A program made the translations under genes and the position numbers. DNA of 52,829 nucleotides from Gluconacetobacter tumulicola (GTDB lineage Bacteria > Pseudomonadota > Alphaproteobacteria > Acetobacterales > Acetobacteraceae), in assembly GCF_014174215.1 (NCBI RefSeq), contig NZ_JABEQL010000029.1:1-52829 (forward strand). Direction: 5' to 3'. Shown here in pieces: positions 27,747 through 36,113 of the stretch. Position 1 is the stretch's first letter. Every line of letters starts with the position of its first letter. The notes under the pieces were generated by a model. The model was not told where the DNA came from and made no database searches. It saw nothing but the letters and a program-made list of their open reading frames with translations.

Positions 27747-28852
27747 GTGTTCCCACAATCGGCACCGTTGCCGGGCGGCAATTGATCACCGACCTGCAAT
27801 CCTTCGGGTTGCAGATCGGCGAGCAGGGCGGGGGCATTGCCCGCAAGGGTGGGGCGGGGCCGTCGGACCACAAGGCGATTACCATCGCCGGGCAGACCGT
27901 GATGGTTCCGGTCTATACGGCCGACGCGCGGCGCTCGCCTTTTCAGGCGAGTGTGCCGTCTGCCGACGGCACCAGCATGCTGGTGCGCGATGGGCAGGCT
28001 CTGGGGCCGATCCGTTTTCCGGCACCGCCGCGTTTTTATGGGCTGGAGACGGCGGAGGGTATTCCCTACTGGAAGATCGCGCTGCTGCATGGGCGCGATA
28101 CGCTGGCGACCACCGTGCACCAGACCTGTATCCGCTATGCCGACAGGCGGACAGCGTGCCAGTTCTGTGCCATCGGCCAGTCGCTGGAGGCCGGGCGCAC
28201 CATTGCCTACAAGAGCCCGGCGCAGCTTGCCGAAGTGGCGAAGGCGGCGGTGGAGCTGGACCATGTGCGCGACATGGTGCTGACGACCGGTACGCCCAAT
28301 ATCGTGGATCGGGGGGCCGCCGTGCTGGCGGAGTCCGTCCGTGCGATCAGGGCGGCGGTCGATCTGCCGATTCAGGTGCAGTGCGAGCCTCCGCGTGACC
28401 ATGCGTGGTTCGGGCGGCTGCGCGATGCCGGGGCGGACAGTCTGGGCATGCATCTGGAGGCCGCGACCCAGGCGGTGCGGGAACGGATCATGCCCGGCAA
28501 GGCGACCGTCAGCGTCGAGCGCTATCTGGATGCCTTTGCCAGTGCGGTGCCCGTCTTCGGGCGCGGGCAGGTGAATACCTATCTGCTGGCCGGGCTGGGG
28601 GATACGGCTGAAGAAATCCTGGCTCTGGCCCAGCGGCTGATTGCGCTGGGGGTTTATCCGTTCGTGGTACCGTTCGTGCCGATTTCGGGCACGCCGCTGG
28701 AAGAGCATGCGCCGCCATCGTCCGATTTCATGAAATCGGTCCTGGCCCCTCTGGGCCGCATGCTGCGCGAGGCGAACATGAAATCGAGCGATATCCGAGC
28801 GGGGTGCGGCCGGTGCGGCGCCTGTTCGTCGCTCTCGGCGTATGAGCAATGA
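27743..28852 (+). CDS. nitD: MSMEG_0568-family radical SAM protein
   Basis: A 369-residue radical SAM enzyme of the Nit1C cluster. The cluster-binding cysteines are spaced unusually: Cys129, Cys139 and Cys142 ([16 protein letters not shown]9CX2C) instead of CX3CX2C. A further cysteine trio ends the protein (Cys355, Cys358, Cys361, CX2CX2C) and could hold a second Fe-S centre. [11 protein letters not shown] and QVQCEPP (GIGL-type and later strands) follow the barrel order. The reaction is unknown. Start and stop overlap both neighbours by 4 nt (ATGA), showing tight coupling. Confidence 0.92.
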   Translation: MSVPTIGTVAGRQLITDLQSFGLQIGEQGGGIARKGGAGPSDHKAITIAGQTVMVPVYTADARRSPFQASVPSADGTSMLVRDGQALGPIRFPAPPRFYGLETAEGIPYWKIALLHGRDTLATTVHQTCIRYADRRTACQFCAIGQSLEAGRTIAYKSPAQLAEVAKAAVELDHVRDMVLTTGTPNIVDRGAAVLAESVRAIRAAVDLPIQVQCEPPRDHAWFGRLRDAGADSLGMHLEAATQAVRERIMPGKATVSVERYLDAFASAVPVFGRGQVNTYLLAGLGDTAEEILALAQRLIALGVYPFVVPFVPISGTPLEEHAPPSSDFMKSVLAPLGRMLREANMKSSDIRAGCGRCGACSSLSAYEQ

Positions 28853-29412
28853 GAGCCGCCATGGATGATGTGGATGATCGCCCCTTTATCCCGACGGAAT
28901 ATATCGTGCGTCTGGCGCGATCGAAATGGGAGCGGGCCGGCCATTATGCCCTGCGGCGGGAAATCTTCTGCCGGGAGCAGGGGGTTTTTGCGGATGACGA
29001 CCGCGATACGATCGATGCGCATGCCATGCCTATCATCGCCTCATGCTGCGTGGCCGGGATGCCGGACCGGATTGTCGGCGCCGTGCGCATTCATGAGGCC
29101 GAGCCCGGTATCTGGCGCGGTTCGCGGCTGGCGGTCCATGCGGAGCATCGAAAGCTGGGACGGATCGGGGCGGAGCTGATCCGCATGGCGGTCTGCACCG
29201 CGCATGGGTTGGGGGCGCGGCGTTTTCTGGCGCAGGTGCAGGAGCAGAATGTGCTGTTCTTTCGGCGCCTGCACTGGACAAGCCTGGGCACCGTCACCCT
29301 GCATGGCCTGCCGCATCATGAGATGGAGGCCGATCTGTCGCGTTATCCGGCGCATGGGCGGGCGCAGACATGGTTGCTGCGTCCTCAGCCCGTCCTGCGA
29401 CGGAGTGCGTGA
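28849..29412 (+). CDS. nitE: MSMEG_0567/Sll0786-family GNAT N-acetyltransferase
   Basis: A 187-residue single-domain GNAT protein. The acetyl-CoA-binding motif region reads RLAVHAEHRKLGRIGAELIRMAVCTAHGLGA, and FLAQVQEQNVLFFRRLHWTSLG is the typical strand-bulge-helix that follows. ERAGHYALRREIFCREQGVF is characteristic of the Nit1C-associated subgroup. The ATG at 28849 overlaps the radical SAM stop codon; ATG 28861 is an alternative. It probably acylates an amine intermediate made by the cluster (inference). Confidence 0.9.
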   Translation: MRAAMDDVDDRPFIPTEYIVRLARSKWERAGHYALRREIFCREQGVFADDDRDTIDAHAMPIIASCCVAGMPDRIVGAVRIHEAEPGIWRGSRLAVHAEHRKLGRIGAELIRMAVCTAHGLGARRFLAQVQEQNVLFFRRLHWTSLGTVTLHGLPHHEMEADLSRYPAHGRAQTWLLRPQPVLRRSA

Positions 29413-29414
29413 GG

Positions 29415-30383
29415 ATGGGCGCCCTTGCCAGGATGCTGCACGGCCTGCGAAGCAGTCGCGCGCTGGTCGCGAAACGCGATATCGCCGGCACGGTCGCCGC
29501 CCTGGGCTATCGGGCCGGGGATGCCATTGCGCTGGGTGACGATTGCGCGGCCATTCCGGATGGGGATGGCTATCTTCTCTTCGCCAGCGAAGGATTTCAG
29601 GACGGGTTCGTGCGCGCCATGCCGTGGTTCGCCGGCTATTGCGGCGTCATGGTCAATGCCAGCGACATCGCGGCCATGGGCGGGCGCCCGATCGCGGTCG
29701 TCGATACGCTGTGGGGTGAGACCGCCGAGAGTGCCGCGCCGATCCTGCATGGGCTGCGCGACGGTGCGCGGGCCTATGGCATCCCGGTTGTGGGCGGGCA
29801 TACCAATCTCGGCAGCGCGCATTGTTCGCTCTCGGTTGCCATTCTCGGGCGGGCCCGGCGGCTGCTGACCAGCTTTGACGCACGGCCCGGCGAGGTGCTG
29901 GTGGCCGCCATCGACCTGCGGGGACGCTGGCATGATCCGCACCCATTCTGGGATGCGAGTTCCGGACTGGGGACGAGCGCGGATGCCGCGCGGCTGCGGG
30001 CCGACCTGGAATTGCTGCCGGAGATCGTGGAGGCGGGGCTCAGTCGGGCGGCCAAGGATATCAGCATGGCGGGGATTCTCGGCACTGCCCTGATGCTGGC
30101 GGAATGTTCGCGGATCGGGATCACGATCGATCTGGAGGCCATTCCCCGGCCGGCGGGGGCGCCTCTGGAACGCTGGCTCGGGGCCTTTCCCAGCTATGGC
30201 TATCTTCTGACCGCGCGCCCGGCGGATGCGGAGGCCGTTCTTGCCCGGTTCCGGGCGCGGGGCATTGCTGCAGCCATCATCGGCTCCTGTGACGGATCGG
30301 GGAGGCTGGATGCGCTGTGGGATGGGGCGCGCGAGACGTTCTGGGATCTGGGGCAGGGGCCGCTGATCGGGTGCGCGCCATGA
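29415..30383 (+). CDS. nitF: Sll0787-family AIR-synthase-like protein
   Basis: A 322-residue protein related to the PurM/SelD/HypE/ThiL fold of ATP-using enzymes. The N-terminal glycine/aspartate loop ALGDDCAAIP, the central MVNASDIAAMGGRPIAVVD and VVGGHTNLGS are the hallmarks. KDISMAGILGTALMLAE is the C-terminal signature. It likely phosphorylates or cyclises a substrate by ATP, but the true reaction is unknown. ATG 29415 follows GTGAGG directly after the GNAT stop; a longer in-frame start (29370) would overlap the previous gene. It overlaps the next gene by 4 nt. Confidence 0.9.
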   Translation: MGALARMLHGLRSSRALVAKRDIAGTVAALGYRAGDAIALGDDCAAIPDGDGYLLFASEGFQDGFVRAMPWFAGYCGVMVNASDIAAMGGRPIAVVDTLWGETAESAAPILHGLRDGARAYGIPVVGGHTNLGSAHCSLSVAILGRARRLLTSFDARPGEVLVAAIDLRGRWHDPHPFWDASSGLGTSADAARLRADLELLPEIVEAGLSRAAKDISMAGILGTALMLAECSRIGITIDLEAIPRPAGAPLERWLGAFPSYGYLLTARPADAEAVLARFRARGIAAAIIGSCDGSGRLDALWDGARETFWDLGQGPLIGCAP

Positions 30384-31549
30384 CGCTCTCCATCGCCATC
30401 CTCACCCATTCGACCAATCCGCGCGGGGGCGTGGTGCATGGCATGGCGCTGGCCGAGGCGCTGTGCGCCGCCGGGCACGAGGCGACGCTGATTGCGCCCG
30501 ATGCTGGCGGGGCGGGTTTCTTCCGCGCGCCGCGTTGTGACGTGCGCTGCATTGCGGTGCCGGAGGTGCGCGATCTCTCCGCGCGGGTTGAGCTGCATTA
30601 TGGCGCCATGCGTGAAGCGCTGCGGGGGGCGCGGTACGATGTGTTCCATGCCCAGGACCCGATCAGTGCCAATGCGCTGGCGGATCTGGTGGCGGAAGGG
30701 TGCATTCCCGGTTTTGCGCGCACCGTTCATCATCTCGACCATTTTTCCGATCCCGGCCTGGCGATGCGTCAGGCGCGGGGGCTGCGGGCGGCGGCGGAGC
30801 TGTTGACCGTCAGCGCGCTGTGGGAAAGCACCCTGCTTGCGGAATGGGGGCGTGTGGCGCCGGTTGTCGGCAATGGGGTCGATCCGCTGCGGTTTTCGCC
30901 CGATGAGGGGGAGCAGGATGGCTCGTTGCGGGCGCGCCATGGGCTGCCGCCGGAGCGGCACCTGATTCTGTCGGTCGGCGGGATCGAGCGGCGGAAGAAT
31001 ACGCTTGCCCTGCTGGAGGCCTTTCTGCGCCTGCGCGCGGTGCGCCCGGATGTGCATCTTGTCATCGCCGGCGGTGCGTCGCTGCTGGATCATTCCGATT
31101 ATCGCGCGGCTTTTGCGGATCGTCTGGCGGCCAGCGGGCAGGCGGAGGCCGTGACGGTGACGGGGCCAGTGGCGGATGCCGACATGGCGGCCTTCTACCG
31201 GCAGGCGTCCGTGCTGGCCTATCCCTCGCACAGCGAAGGGTTCGGCCTCTGCCCGGTCGAGGCGCTGGCCTGCGGCACGCCGATCATCGTGCCCGACGCA
31301 GCACCCTTTACCGAGCATCTGCGTGGTGAGGAGGCCCTGTGGTGTGTACCGCATCGGCCCGACACCCTTGTCCGTGCCCTGCACGACGCGCTGAGCCCCG
31401 GCGGGCGCGACCGTTTCCGGGCCATCGGCCCTGCGGTTGCGTGCCGCTTCTGCTGGCACGGCGTCGCCGCGCGGCACATTCCCGCATACCGGCGCCTGGC
31501 GGCGTTGCCCGGGCCCGGTGTGCTTCAGGAGCGTTCAATCCATGCCTGA
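30380..31549 (+). CDS. nitG: MSMEG_0565-family glycosyltransferase (GT4)
   Basis: A 389-residue GT-B fold glycosyltransferase. The N-terminal domain starts LSIAILTHSTNPRGGVVHGMALAEAL; the C-terminal donor-binding domain has ILSVGGIERRKNTLALLEAF and the E-x7-E motif in SHSEGFGLCPVEALACGTPI. It matches the family found in Nit1C clusters of mycobacteria. Acceptor and sugar donor are unknown; presence of a GT suggests the pathway product is glycosylated. Start overlaps the preceding stop as ATGA; the stop overlaps the following gene. Confidence 0.92.
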   Translation: MTLSIAILTHSTNPRGGVVHGMALAEALCAAGHEATLIAPDAGGAGFFRAPRCDVRCIAVPEVRDLSARVELHYGAMREALRGARYDVFHAQDPISANALADLVAEGCIPGFARTVHHLDHFSDPGLAMRQARGLRAAAELLTVSALWESTLLAEWGRVAPVVGNGVDPLRFSPDEGEQDGSLRARHGLPPERHLILSVGGIERRKNTLALLEAFLRLRAVRPDVHLVIAGGASLLDHSDYRAAFADRLAASGQAEAVTVTGPVADADMAAFYRQASVLAYPSHSEGFGLCPVEALACGTPIIVPDAAPFTEHLRGEEALWCVPHRPDTLVRALHDALSPGGRDRFRAIGPAVACRFCWHGVAARHIPAYRRLAALPGPGVLQERSIHA

Positions 31550-31826
31550 AATGATCTTTCGTGTCCGATGGCCGGACGAGACGGAGAGCGACTGTTATTC
31601 GCCGTCGCTGGTCGTGCGCGATCACCTTGTGGTCGGGACGGATTATCCGGTCGCGGATTTCCTCGCCCGGGCAGAGGCGGCCCTGACGGAGGCCAGTGCG
31701 CGGGTGCAGGCCCGGTACGGGTTTGCGTGCAGTCGCGCGCTCGGCCAGCTGCAGGTGGTTCGCGAGATATGCGGGCGCTTTGCCGATGCAGGGGGCGCGC
31801 GGGTGCGTGTCCTGTCGTTCCACTGA
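31542..31826 (+). CDS. MSMEG_0570-family nitrogen starvation response protein
   Basis: A 94-residue small protein (MPEMIFRVRWPDETESDCYSPSLVV...) matching the MSMEG_0570 family that accompanies Nit1C clusters. It is mixed alpha/beta with no transmembrane segment. DYPVADFLARAEAALTEASARVQARYGFACSRALGQL is the conserved helix pair with a Cys. Function unknown. ATG 31542 overlaps the glycosyltransferase stop by 8 nt; the longer frame upstream is out of register with that gene's protein. Confidence 0.88.
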   Translation: MPEMIFRVRWPDETESDCYSPSLVVRDHLVVGTDYPVADFLARAEAALTEASARVQARYGFACSRALGQLQVVREICGRFADAGGARVRVLSFH

Positions 31827-31848
31827 AATCCCTTTGCGGAATATCCTT

Positions 31849-33096
31849 ATGTCACAGAATGAAAAAACCATTCCCGTCGTCATTGTCGGTGGGGGACAGG
31901 CCGGACTTTCCCTGAGCTGGTATCTCTGCCGCGAGGGGGTGGCGCATGTGGTGCTGGAGGCGGGAACGGCCTGCCATTCCTGGGAAGACGAACGGTGGGA
32001 TAATTTCTGCCTCGTCACGCCGAACTGGCAGTGCCGGCTGCCGGGCCACCCCTATGCGGGGGATGATCCGCATGGCTTCATGGTGAAGGGCGAGATCGTC
32101 GATTATGTGCGGTCTTTCCAGGACTCTTTTGCGCCGCCGTTGCGCGAGCATACGCGCGTGACCTCCGTTACCCGTCATGAAGAGGGCGGGTATCGTGTGG
32201 TGGCCAATGATGAAATCTGGCATGCTCGGCACGTCGTCATTGCCTCCGGCGCCTATCATGATGCCGTGATCCCCGGCTATGCCGGTGCGATCGATCCCGC
32301 GATTGTCCAGATTCATTCGCAGGATTACCGGAATGCCGCGCAATTGCCCGAGGGGGCGGTGCTGGTGGTGGGCAGCGGGCAGTCCGGCGCGCAGATCGTC
32401 GAGGACCTGCATCTGGAAGGCCGCAAGGTGCATCTGTGCGTCGGCAGCGCGCCGCGCGTCTCGCGCTTCTATCGCGGGCGGGATGTTGTGGACTGGCTGG
32501 CGGATATGAAGTTCTACGACCTGACGGTGGACAGGCATCCGTTGCGGGATGGGGCGCGCGACAAGACCAACCATTACGTCACCGGCCGCAATGGCGGGCA
32601 TGATCTGGATCTGCGGCAGTTCGCGAAGGACGGGGTGGGCCTGCACGGCACGCTGGAGACCATTCGTGACGAGGTCGCGTTCTTTCTGCCCGACCTGACG
32701 GAAAATCTGGACGATGCCGACAAGACAAATGCCGACATCAAGGCATCCATCGACGCGCATATCGTGCGGGCGGGGATCGAGGCGCCGACCGAGGCCCCGT
32801 ATGTGCCGGTCTGGGAGCCTGCTGCGGAGAATGCGCCACTCGACCTGAAGGCCGCCGGGATTACCGCCATCCTGTGGTGCATCGGGTTCCGGCCGGATTA
32901 TCGCTGGATCGACGTGCCGGTCTTCAATGGGGCCACGAAGCCGGTGTGGGATCGGGGCGTGACCGGTGCGCCGGGCTTCTACTTCCTGGGCCTGCCGTGG
33001 CTGCACACCTGGGGGTCCGGCCGGTTTTCCGGCATTTCGCGCGATGCCGCGTGGCTTGCCGGACAGATCACCGGCAAAGAGATCCCCATCGCCTGA
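31849..33096 (+). CDS. nitH: MSMEG_0569-family flavin-dependent oxidoreductase
   Basis: A 415-residue FAD/NAD(P)H monooxygenase-like protein. The FAD-binding GxGxxG is GGGQAG near the N-terminus (VVIVGGGQAGLSLSWYL) and the NADPH-binding one is GSGQSG (VLVVGSGQSGAQIVEDL). VTPNWQCRLPGHPYAG is typical of the Nit1C-linked subgroup of flavin-containing (class B-like) monooxygenases. It probably hydroxylates an amine or oxygenates an intermediate. It begins 22 bp after the preceding small gene and is followed by an acyl-CoA synthetase after 13 bp. Confidence 0.92.
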   Translation: MSQNEKTIPVVIVGGGQAGLSLSWYLCREGVAHVVLEAGTACHSWEDERWDNFCLVTPNWQCRLPGHPYAGDDPHGFMVKGEIVDYVRSFQDSFAPPLREHTRVTSVTRHEEGGYRVVANDEIWHARHVVIASGAYHDAVIPGYAGAIDPAIVQIHSQDYRNAAQLPEGAVLVVGSGQSGAQIVEDLHLEGRKVHLCVGSAPRVSRFYRGRDVVDWLADMKFYDLTVDRHPLRDGARDKTNHYVTGRNGGHDLDLRQFAKDGVGLHGTLETIRDEVAFFLPDLTENLDDADKTNADIKASIDAHIVRAGIEAPTEAPYVPVWEPAAENAPLDLKAAGITAILWCIGFRPDYRWIDVPVFNGATKPVWDRGVTGAPGFYFLGLPWLHTWGSGRFSGISRDAAWLAGQITGKEIPIA

Positions 33097-33109
33097 GCGG
33101 AGACGCGCC

Positions 33110-34882
33110 ATGCTCCCGTGGACAACATATGACGCCATGCGTCACGCGGCCGCGACCGATCCTGACGGGTTCTGGCTGGAGGCGGCGCGGCGCATTGCGT
33201 GGGAGCAGGCGCCCGCGACCGCCTGCCGGCCCCGTGCGGACGGGTGGCATGACTGGTTTGCCGGCGGCACGCTCAATAGCTGCCACAATGCGGTGGACCG
33301 GCATGTCGCGGCCGGACGCGGGGACCAGCCCGCCCTGGTCTGGCATTCCTGTGCGACGCAGGAGACGCAAATCCTGTCCTACACCACGCTTCAGCGCCGC
33401 GTCGCGGGGTTTGCGGGCGGGCTGCGCGCGCTGGGTGTCGGCAAGGGGGATCGGGTTCTGATCGCGGCGCCCTGCATGGTGGAAACCGCAATCGCGATGC
33501 TGGCCTGTGCGCGGATCGGCGCGGTGCATGTCGTGGTCTTCGCCGGCTATGCGGCGGCGGAGCTGGCGCGGCGGATCGACGACGTGACGCCGAAGATCCT
33601 CGTCGTGGCCAGTTGCAGTTTTCAGGGGCGGACTGCCCTGCCTGTGCGGGCGACGCTGGACGAGGCGCTGGCCGGAGCCGGGCATGTGCCCGATGGCTGC
33701 GTCATCGTGCAGCGTACGGCCTGCCCGATGCGGGCCAAGCCGGGGCGGGATCATGATTTTCATGCGCTGGAGCGGCACGTGCCCGTGCCCCCGGTGCCGG
33801 TGCGGGCCGAGGACCCGCTCTATATTCTCCATACATCCGGCACGACGGGAACGCCCAAGGGGATCGTCCGCGACAATGGCGGCCATGCGGTGGCACTGAG
33901 CCTGTCGATGGAACTGATCTATGGCTGCGGGCCGGGCGATTGCTTCTTCACCACGTCGGATCTCGGTTGGGTGGTCGGACATTCCTATGGTGTCTATGCG
34001 CCTCTGCTGAGCGGGGGCACCAGCGTTATTGTGGAAGGGTGCCCCTCTGCCGCCGTGATCCTGGGGCTGTGCGCCGCGCATGATGTCCGGTGCCTGTTCA
34101 CCACGCCGACGCAGTTGCGCGTGATGCGCCAGGGTGGGGCGGACCTGTCCGGCCATGATCTGCCCGCGTTGAAGCGGGTCTTTGTCGCCGGGGAATATGC
34201 CGATCCGGCGTTGCTGGACTGGGCGCGGTCGTCTTTCCGCCGGCCGGTGGTGAATCACTGGTGGCAGACCGAAACCGGGTGGAGCATCACCGCGCATTTC
34301 TTTGGACTGGCCGAAGGCGACCCTCCGGCCCTCATGGAGGATATCGGGCGGCCCGCGCCCGGTTTTTGGCCGCGTGTCCGCCCGCCGGTCGAGGGCGGGC
34401 AGAGTGGGGAAATCCTGCTGGCGCTGCCGCTTCCGCCAGGCTGCCTCGCCGGAATCTGGAAGGAGGGCGCGCTTCGGCCGCCGACATCGTATCTGGCGGA
34501 TCATGGGGCCTGTTACCGCACGTTCGATGAGGGGCTGATCACGGACGATCAGGCCGTGCATATGCTGGGGCGGTCGGACGATGTCATCAAGGTGGCCGGG
34601 CGGCGGGTCTCCGGCGTCCAGATCGAGAAGATCATTGCCGGCCACCCTGCCGTGCATGGCTGCGCCGTGGCGGCTGTCTCCGATGGGTTGCGGGGGCAGA
34701 GGCCTGTTGCCTATGTCGTGCCTGCCTCGTGGCCGGTACAGCCAGGCTGGACGGCCGAGATTGTGGAACGGGTCGGGCGCGCCCTGGGCCGATGGGTGGG
34801 GCTGAAGGAGGTGCTGTTCGTGAAGCAGCTTCCGACGACGCGATCGGGCAAGATCATGCGCAAGGCGCTGGCGACGGCCTGA
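33110..34882 (+). CDS. Acyl-CoA synthetase (AMP-forming, acetyl/propionyl-CoA synthetase-like)
   Basis: A 590-residue ANL-family ligase. The P-loop is LHTSGTTGTPKGIVRDNGG, a form typical of acetyl/propionyl-CoA synthetases; ANL motif WWQTETGWS is present, as are the hinge Asp region (GRSDDVIKVAGRRVSG) and the catalytic Lys in TRSGKIMRKAL. It starts 13 bp after the flavin oxidoreductase with GCGGAGACG upstream, so it belongs to the operon. Not all Nit1C clusters carry such a gene. It may activate a carboxylic acid, possibly the nitrilase product, as acyl-CoA for the GNAT (inference). Start at 32966 in the open frame would overlap the oxidoreductase and is unlikely. Confidence 0.9.
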   Translation: MLPWTTYDAMRHAAATDPDGFWLEAARRIAWEQAPATACRPRADGWHDWFAGGTLNSCHNAVDRHVAAGRGDQPALVWHSCATQETQILSYTTLQRRVAGFAGGLRALGVGKGDRVLIAAPCMVETAIAMLACARIGAVHVVVFAGYAAAELARRIDDVTPKILVVASCSFQGRTALPVRATLDEALAGAGHVPDGCVIVQRTACPMRAKPGRDHDFHALERHVPVPPVPVRAEDPLYILHTSGTTGTPKGIVRDNGGHAVALSLSMELIYGCGPGDCFFTTSDLGWVVGHSYGVYAPLLSGGTSVIVEGCPSAAVILGLCAAHDVRCLFTTPTQLRVMRQGGADLSGHDLPALKRVFVAGEYADPALLDWARSSFRRPVVNHWWQTETGWSITAHFFGLAEGDPPALMEDIGRPAPGFWPRVRPPVEGGQSGEILLALPLPPGCLAGIWKEGALRPPTSYLADHGACYRTFDEGLITDDQAVHMLGRSDDVIKVAGRRVSGVQIEKIIAGHPAVHGCAVAAVSDGLRGQRPVAYVVPASWPVQPGWTAEIVERVGRALGRWVGLKEVLFVKQLPTTRSGKIMRKALATA

Positions 34883-34900
34883 CGCGGCTGCGCATAATCG

Positions 34901-35374
34901 TTACTCGCCCGGCATGGTACCACCGGGGCGGGCAGGGCGCAGCAGGTACAGGATTTCGATCAGCAGGCCGGGCAGCAGGATCATTCCCGTCGCGGCGCCG
35001 GCCAGCCAGAAGGCCAGAAGCCCGGCGGCCAGCGAGACGGCCATGACGATGCGGCCGGCTGGGCCGAGTGCCACGACGAACAGCACCGCGCTGGCGGCGC
35101 TGGTGATGGCGGCGGCCAGCGTGCGCAGGGGGTGAGAGAGCAGCTCCATCCCCATGCCGCCGACGACATTGCCCATGACCCGCGCATGGTCGGTCTGTCC
35201 GGCCATGCCGAACAGGAAGGAGAAGGGCAGGAACAGGATGCCGAAAATATCGCGCAGCAGCAGGAAAAGCCCGTTGACCAGCGGCGCCATCATCAGGATC
35301 GCGGCCGCGCCGGCCATGCTGGTGATGACCAGGACGATCGCGAGCCGTTCAAGCATGATGGAAAGACGGGACAT
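34901..35374 (-). CDS. Small integral membrane protein of unknown function
   Basis: A 157-residue protein (ATG 35374; a longer frame starts at 35410) with about four hydrophobic segments: ERLAIVLVITSMAGAAAILM, LVNGLFLLLRDIFGILFLPF, LAAAITSAASAVLFVVALGP and VMAVSLAAGLLAFWLAGAATG. No recognised motif. It is convergent with the acyl-CoA synthetase, 18 bp apart, and not part of its operon. Confidence 0.65.
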   Translation of the reverse strand: MSRLSIMLERLAIVLVITSMAGAAAILMMAPLVNGLFLLLRDIFGILFLPFSFLFGMAGQTDHARVMGNVVGGMGMELLSHPLRTLAAAITSAASAVLFVVALGPAGRIVMAVSLAAGLLAFWLAGAATGMILLPGLLIEILYLLRPARPGGTMPGE

Positions 35375-35447
35375 GGTCCGCGTGTCGCGGATCAAGGGCC
35401 GGCGCGCCAATCCGCGCGAACGGGCCGTATTGTCAGGATGATCGGGC

Positions 35448-36113
35448 TTATTTCTTCTTGATCCACCATTTCACGGGCTCGGGTTCGTCCTCGATCACCT
35501 CGGGGGCCGGGGCACGGCGGGGACGGGGAACCGGTGCGGGCCTGGGCAGCTGGGGGGCCGCGGCGCGCGTCCTGGGAGCGGAAAGCTCCTCTGTCAGGCG
35601 GGCGATTTCGGCACGGGCCGCGGACAGGCTGGATCGCAGGGTGCGGATTTCCTCGTCACGGCTGGCCAGTCCGGCCTGGGCTTCGGCCAGGATGATATCG
35701 GCATGGCCGATGCGGGTTTCCAGCGAGCGCAGGCTGCTCTGGGCATCGTGGCTGGCGCGGTCGGCATCGTCACGCTGCTTTTGCAGCAGCTTGACTTGCT
35801 GGCGCAGGCGCTCGATTTCGCCGCCATCGTCCTGCGGCGCATGCATCGCGCGGGCCGTGGGGCGGTTCAGGACATGATGTTCGACCCGGACATCGCCGTC
35901 CTGGACGAATTTCCGCCGCCGCTGTGCCGCATCGAAGGGACGGGCGTTGGCGCGGGGCGCCGATGGGGCGGAGGAAGCGGGGGCGGATTGTTTCGAGCCG
36001 AGACGGGACAGGGCGAGACGCAGCGCCTGCTCGTTGACCTCATCGCGATTGTCGATGTCGGGCTGTTCGGTATCTGCGGAAAAGGGGAAGGTATCATTAT
36101 AGGATGCGGACAT
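35448..36113 (-). CDS. Coiled-coil protein of unknown function
   Basis: A 221-residue hydrophilic protein. Residues about 40-60 are Ala/Ser/Pro-rich, about 98-175 form a predicted coiled coil (GEIERLRQQVKLLQKQRDDAD... RSLETRIGHAD... EEIRTLRSSLSAARAEIARLTEEL), and the rest is Pro/Arg/Glu-rich and ends in the basic tail KWWIKKK. There is no signal peptide or membrane helix. AAAGAGG is near the ATG on the minus strand, suggesting a real start at 36113. No function can be assigned. Confidence 0.7.
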   Translation of the reverse strand: MSASYNDTFPFSADTEQPDIDNRDEVNEQALRLALSRLGSKQSAPASSAPSAPRANARPFDAAQRRRKFVQDGDVRVEHHVLNRPTARAMHAPQDDGGEIERLRQQVKLLQKQRDDADRASHDAQSSLRSLETRIGHADIILAEAQAGLASRDEEIRTLRSSLSAARAEIARLTEELSAPRTRAAAPQLPRPAPVPRPRRAPAPEVIEDEPEPVKWWIKKK

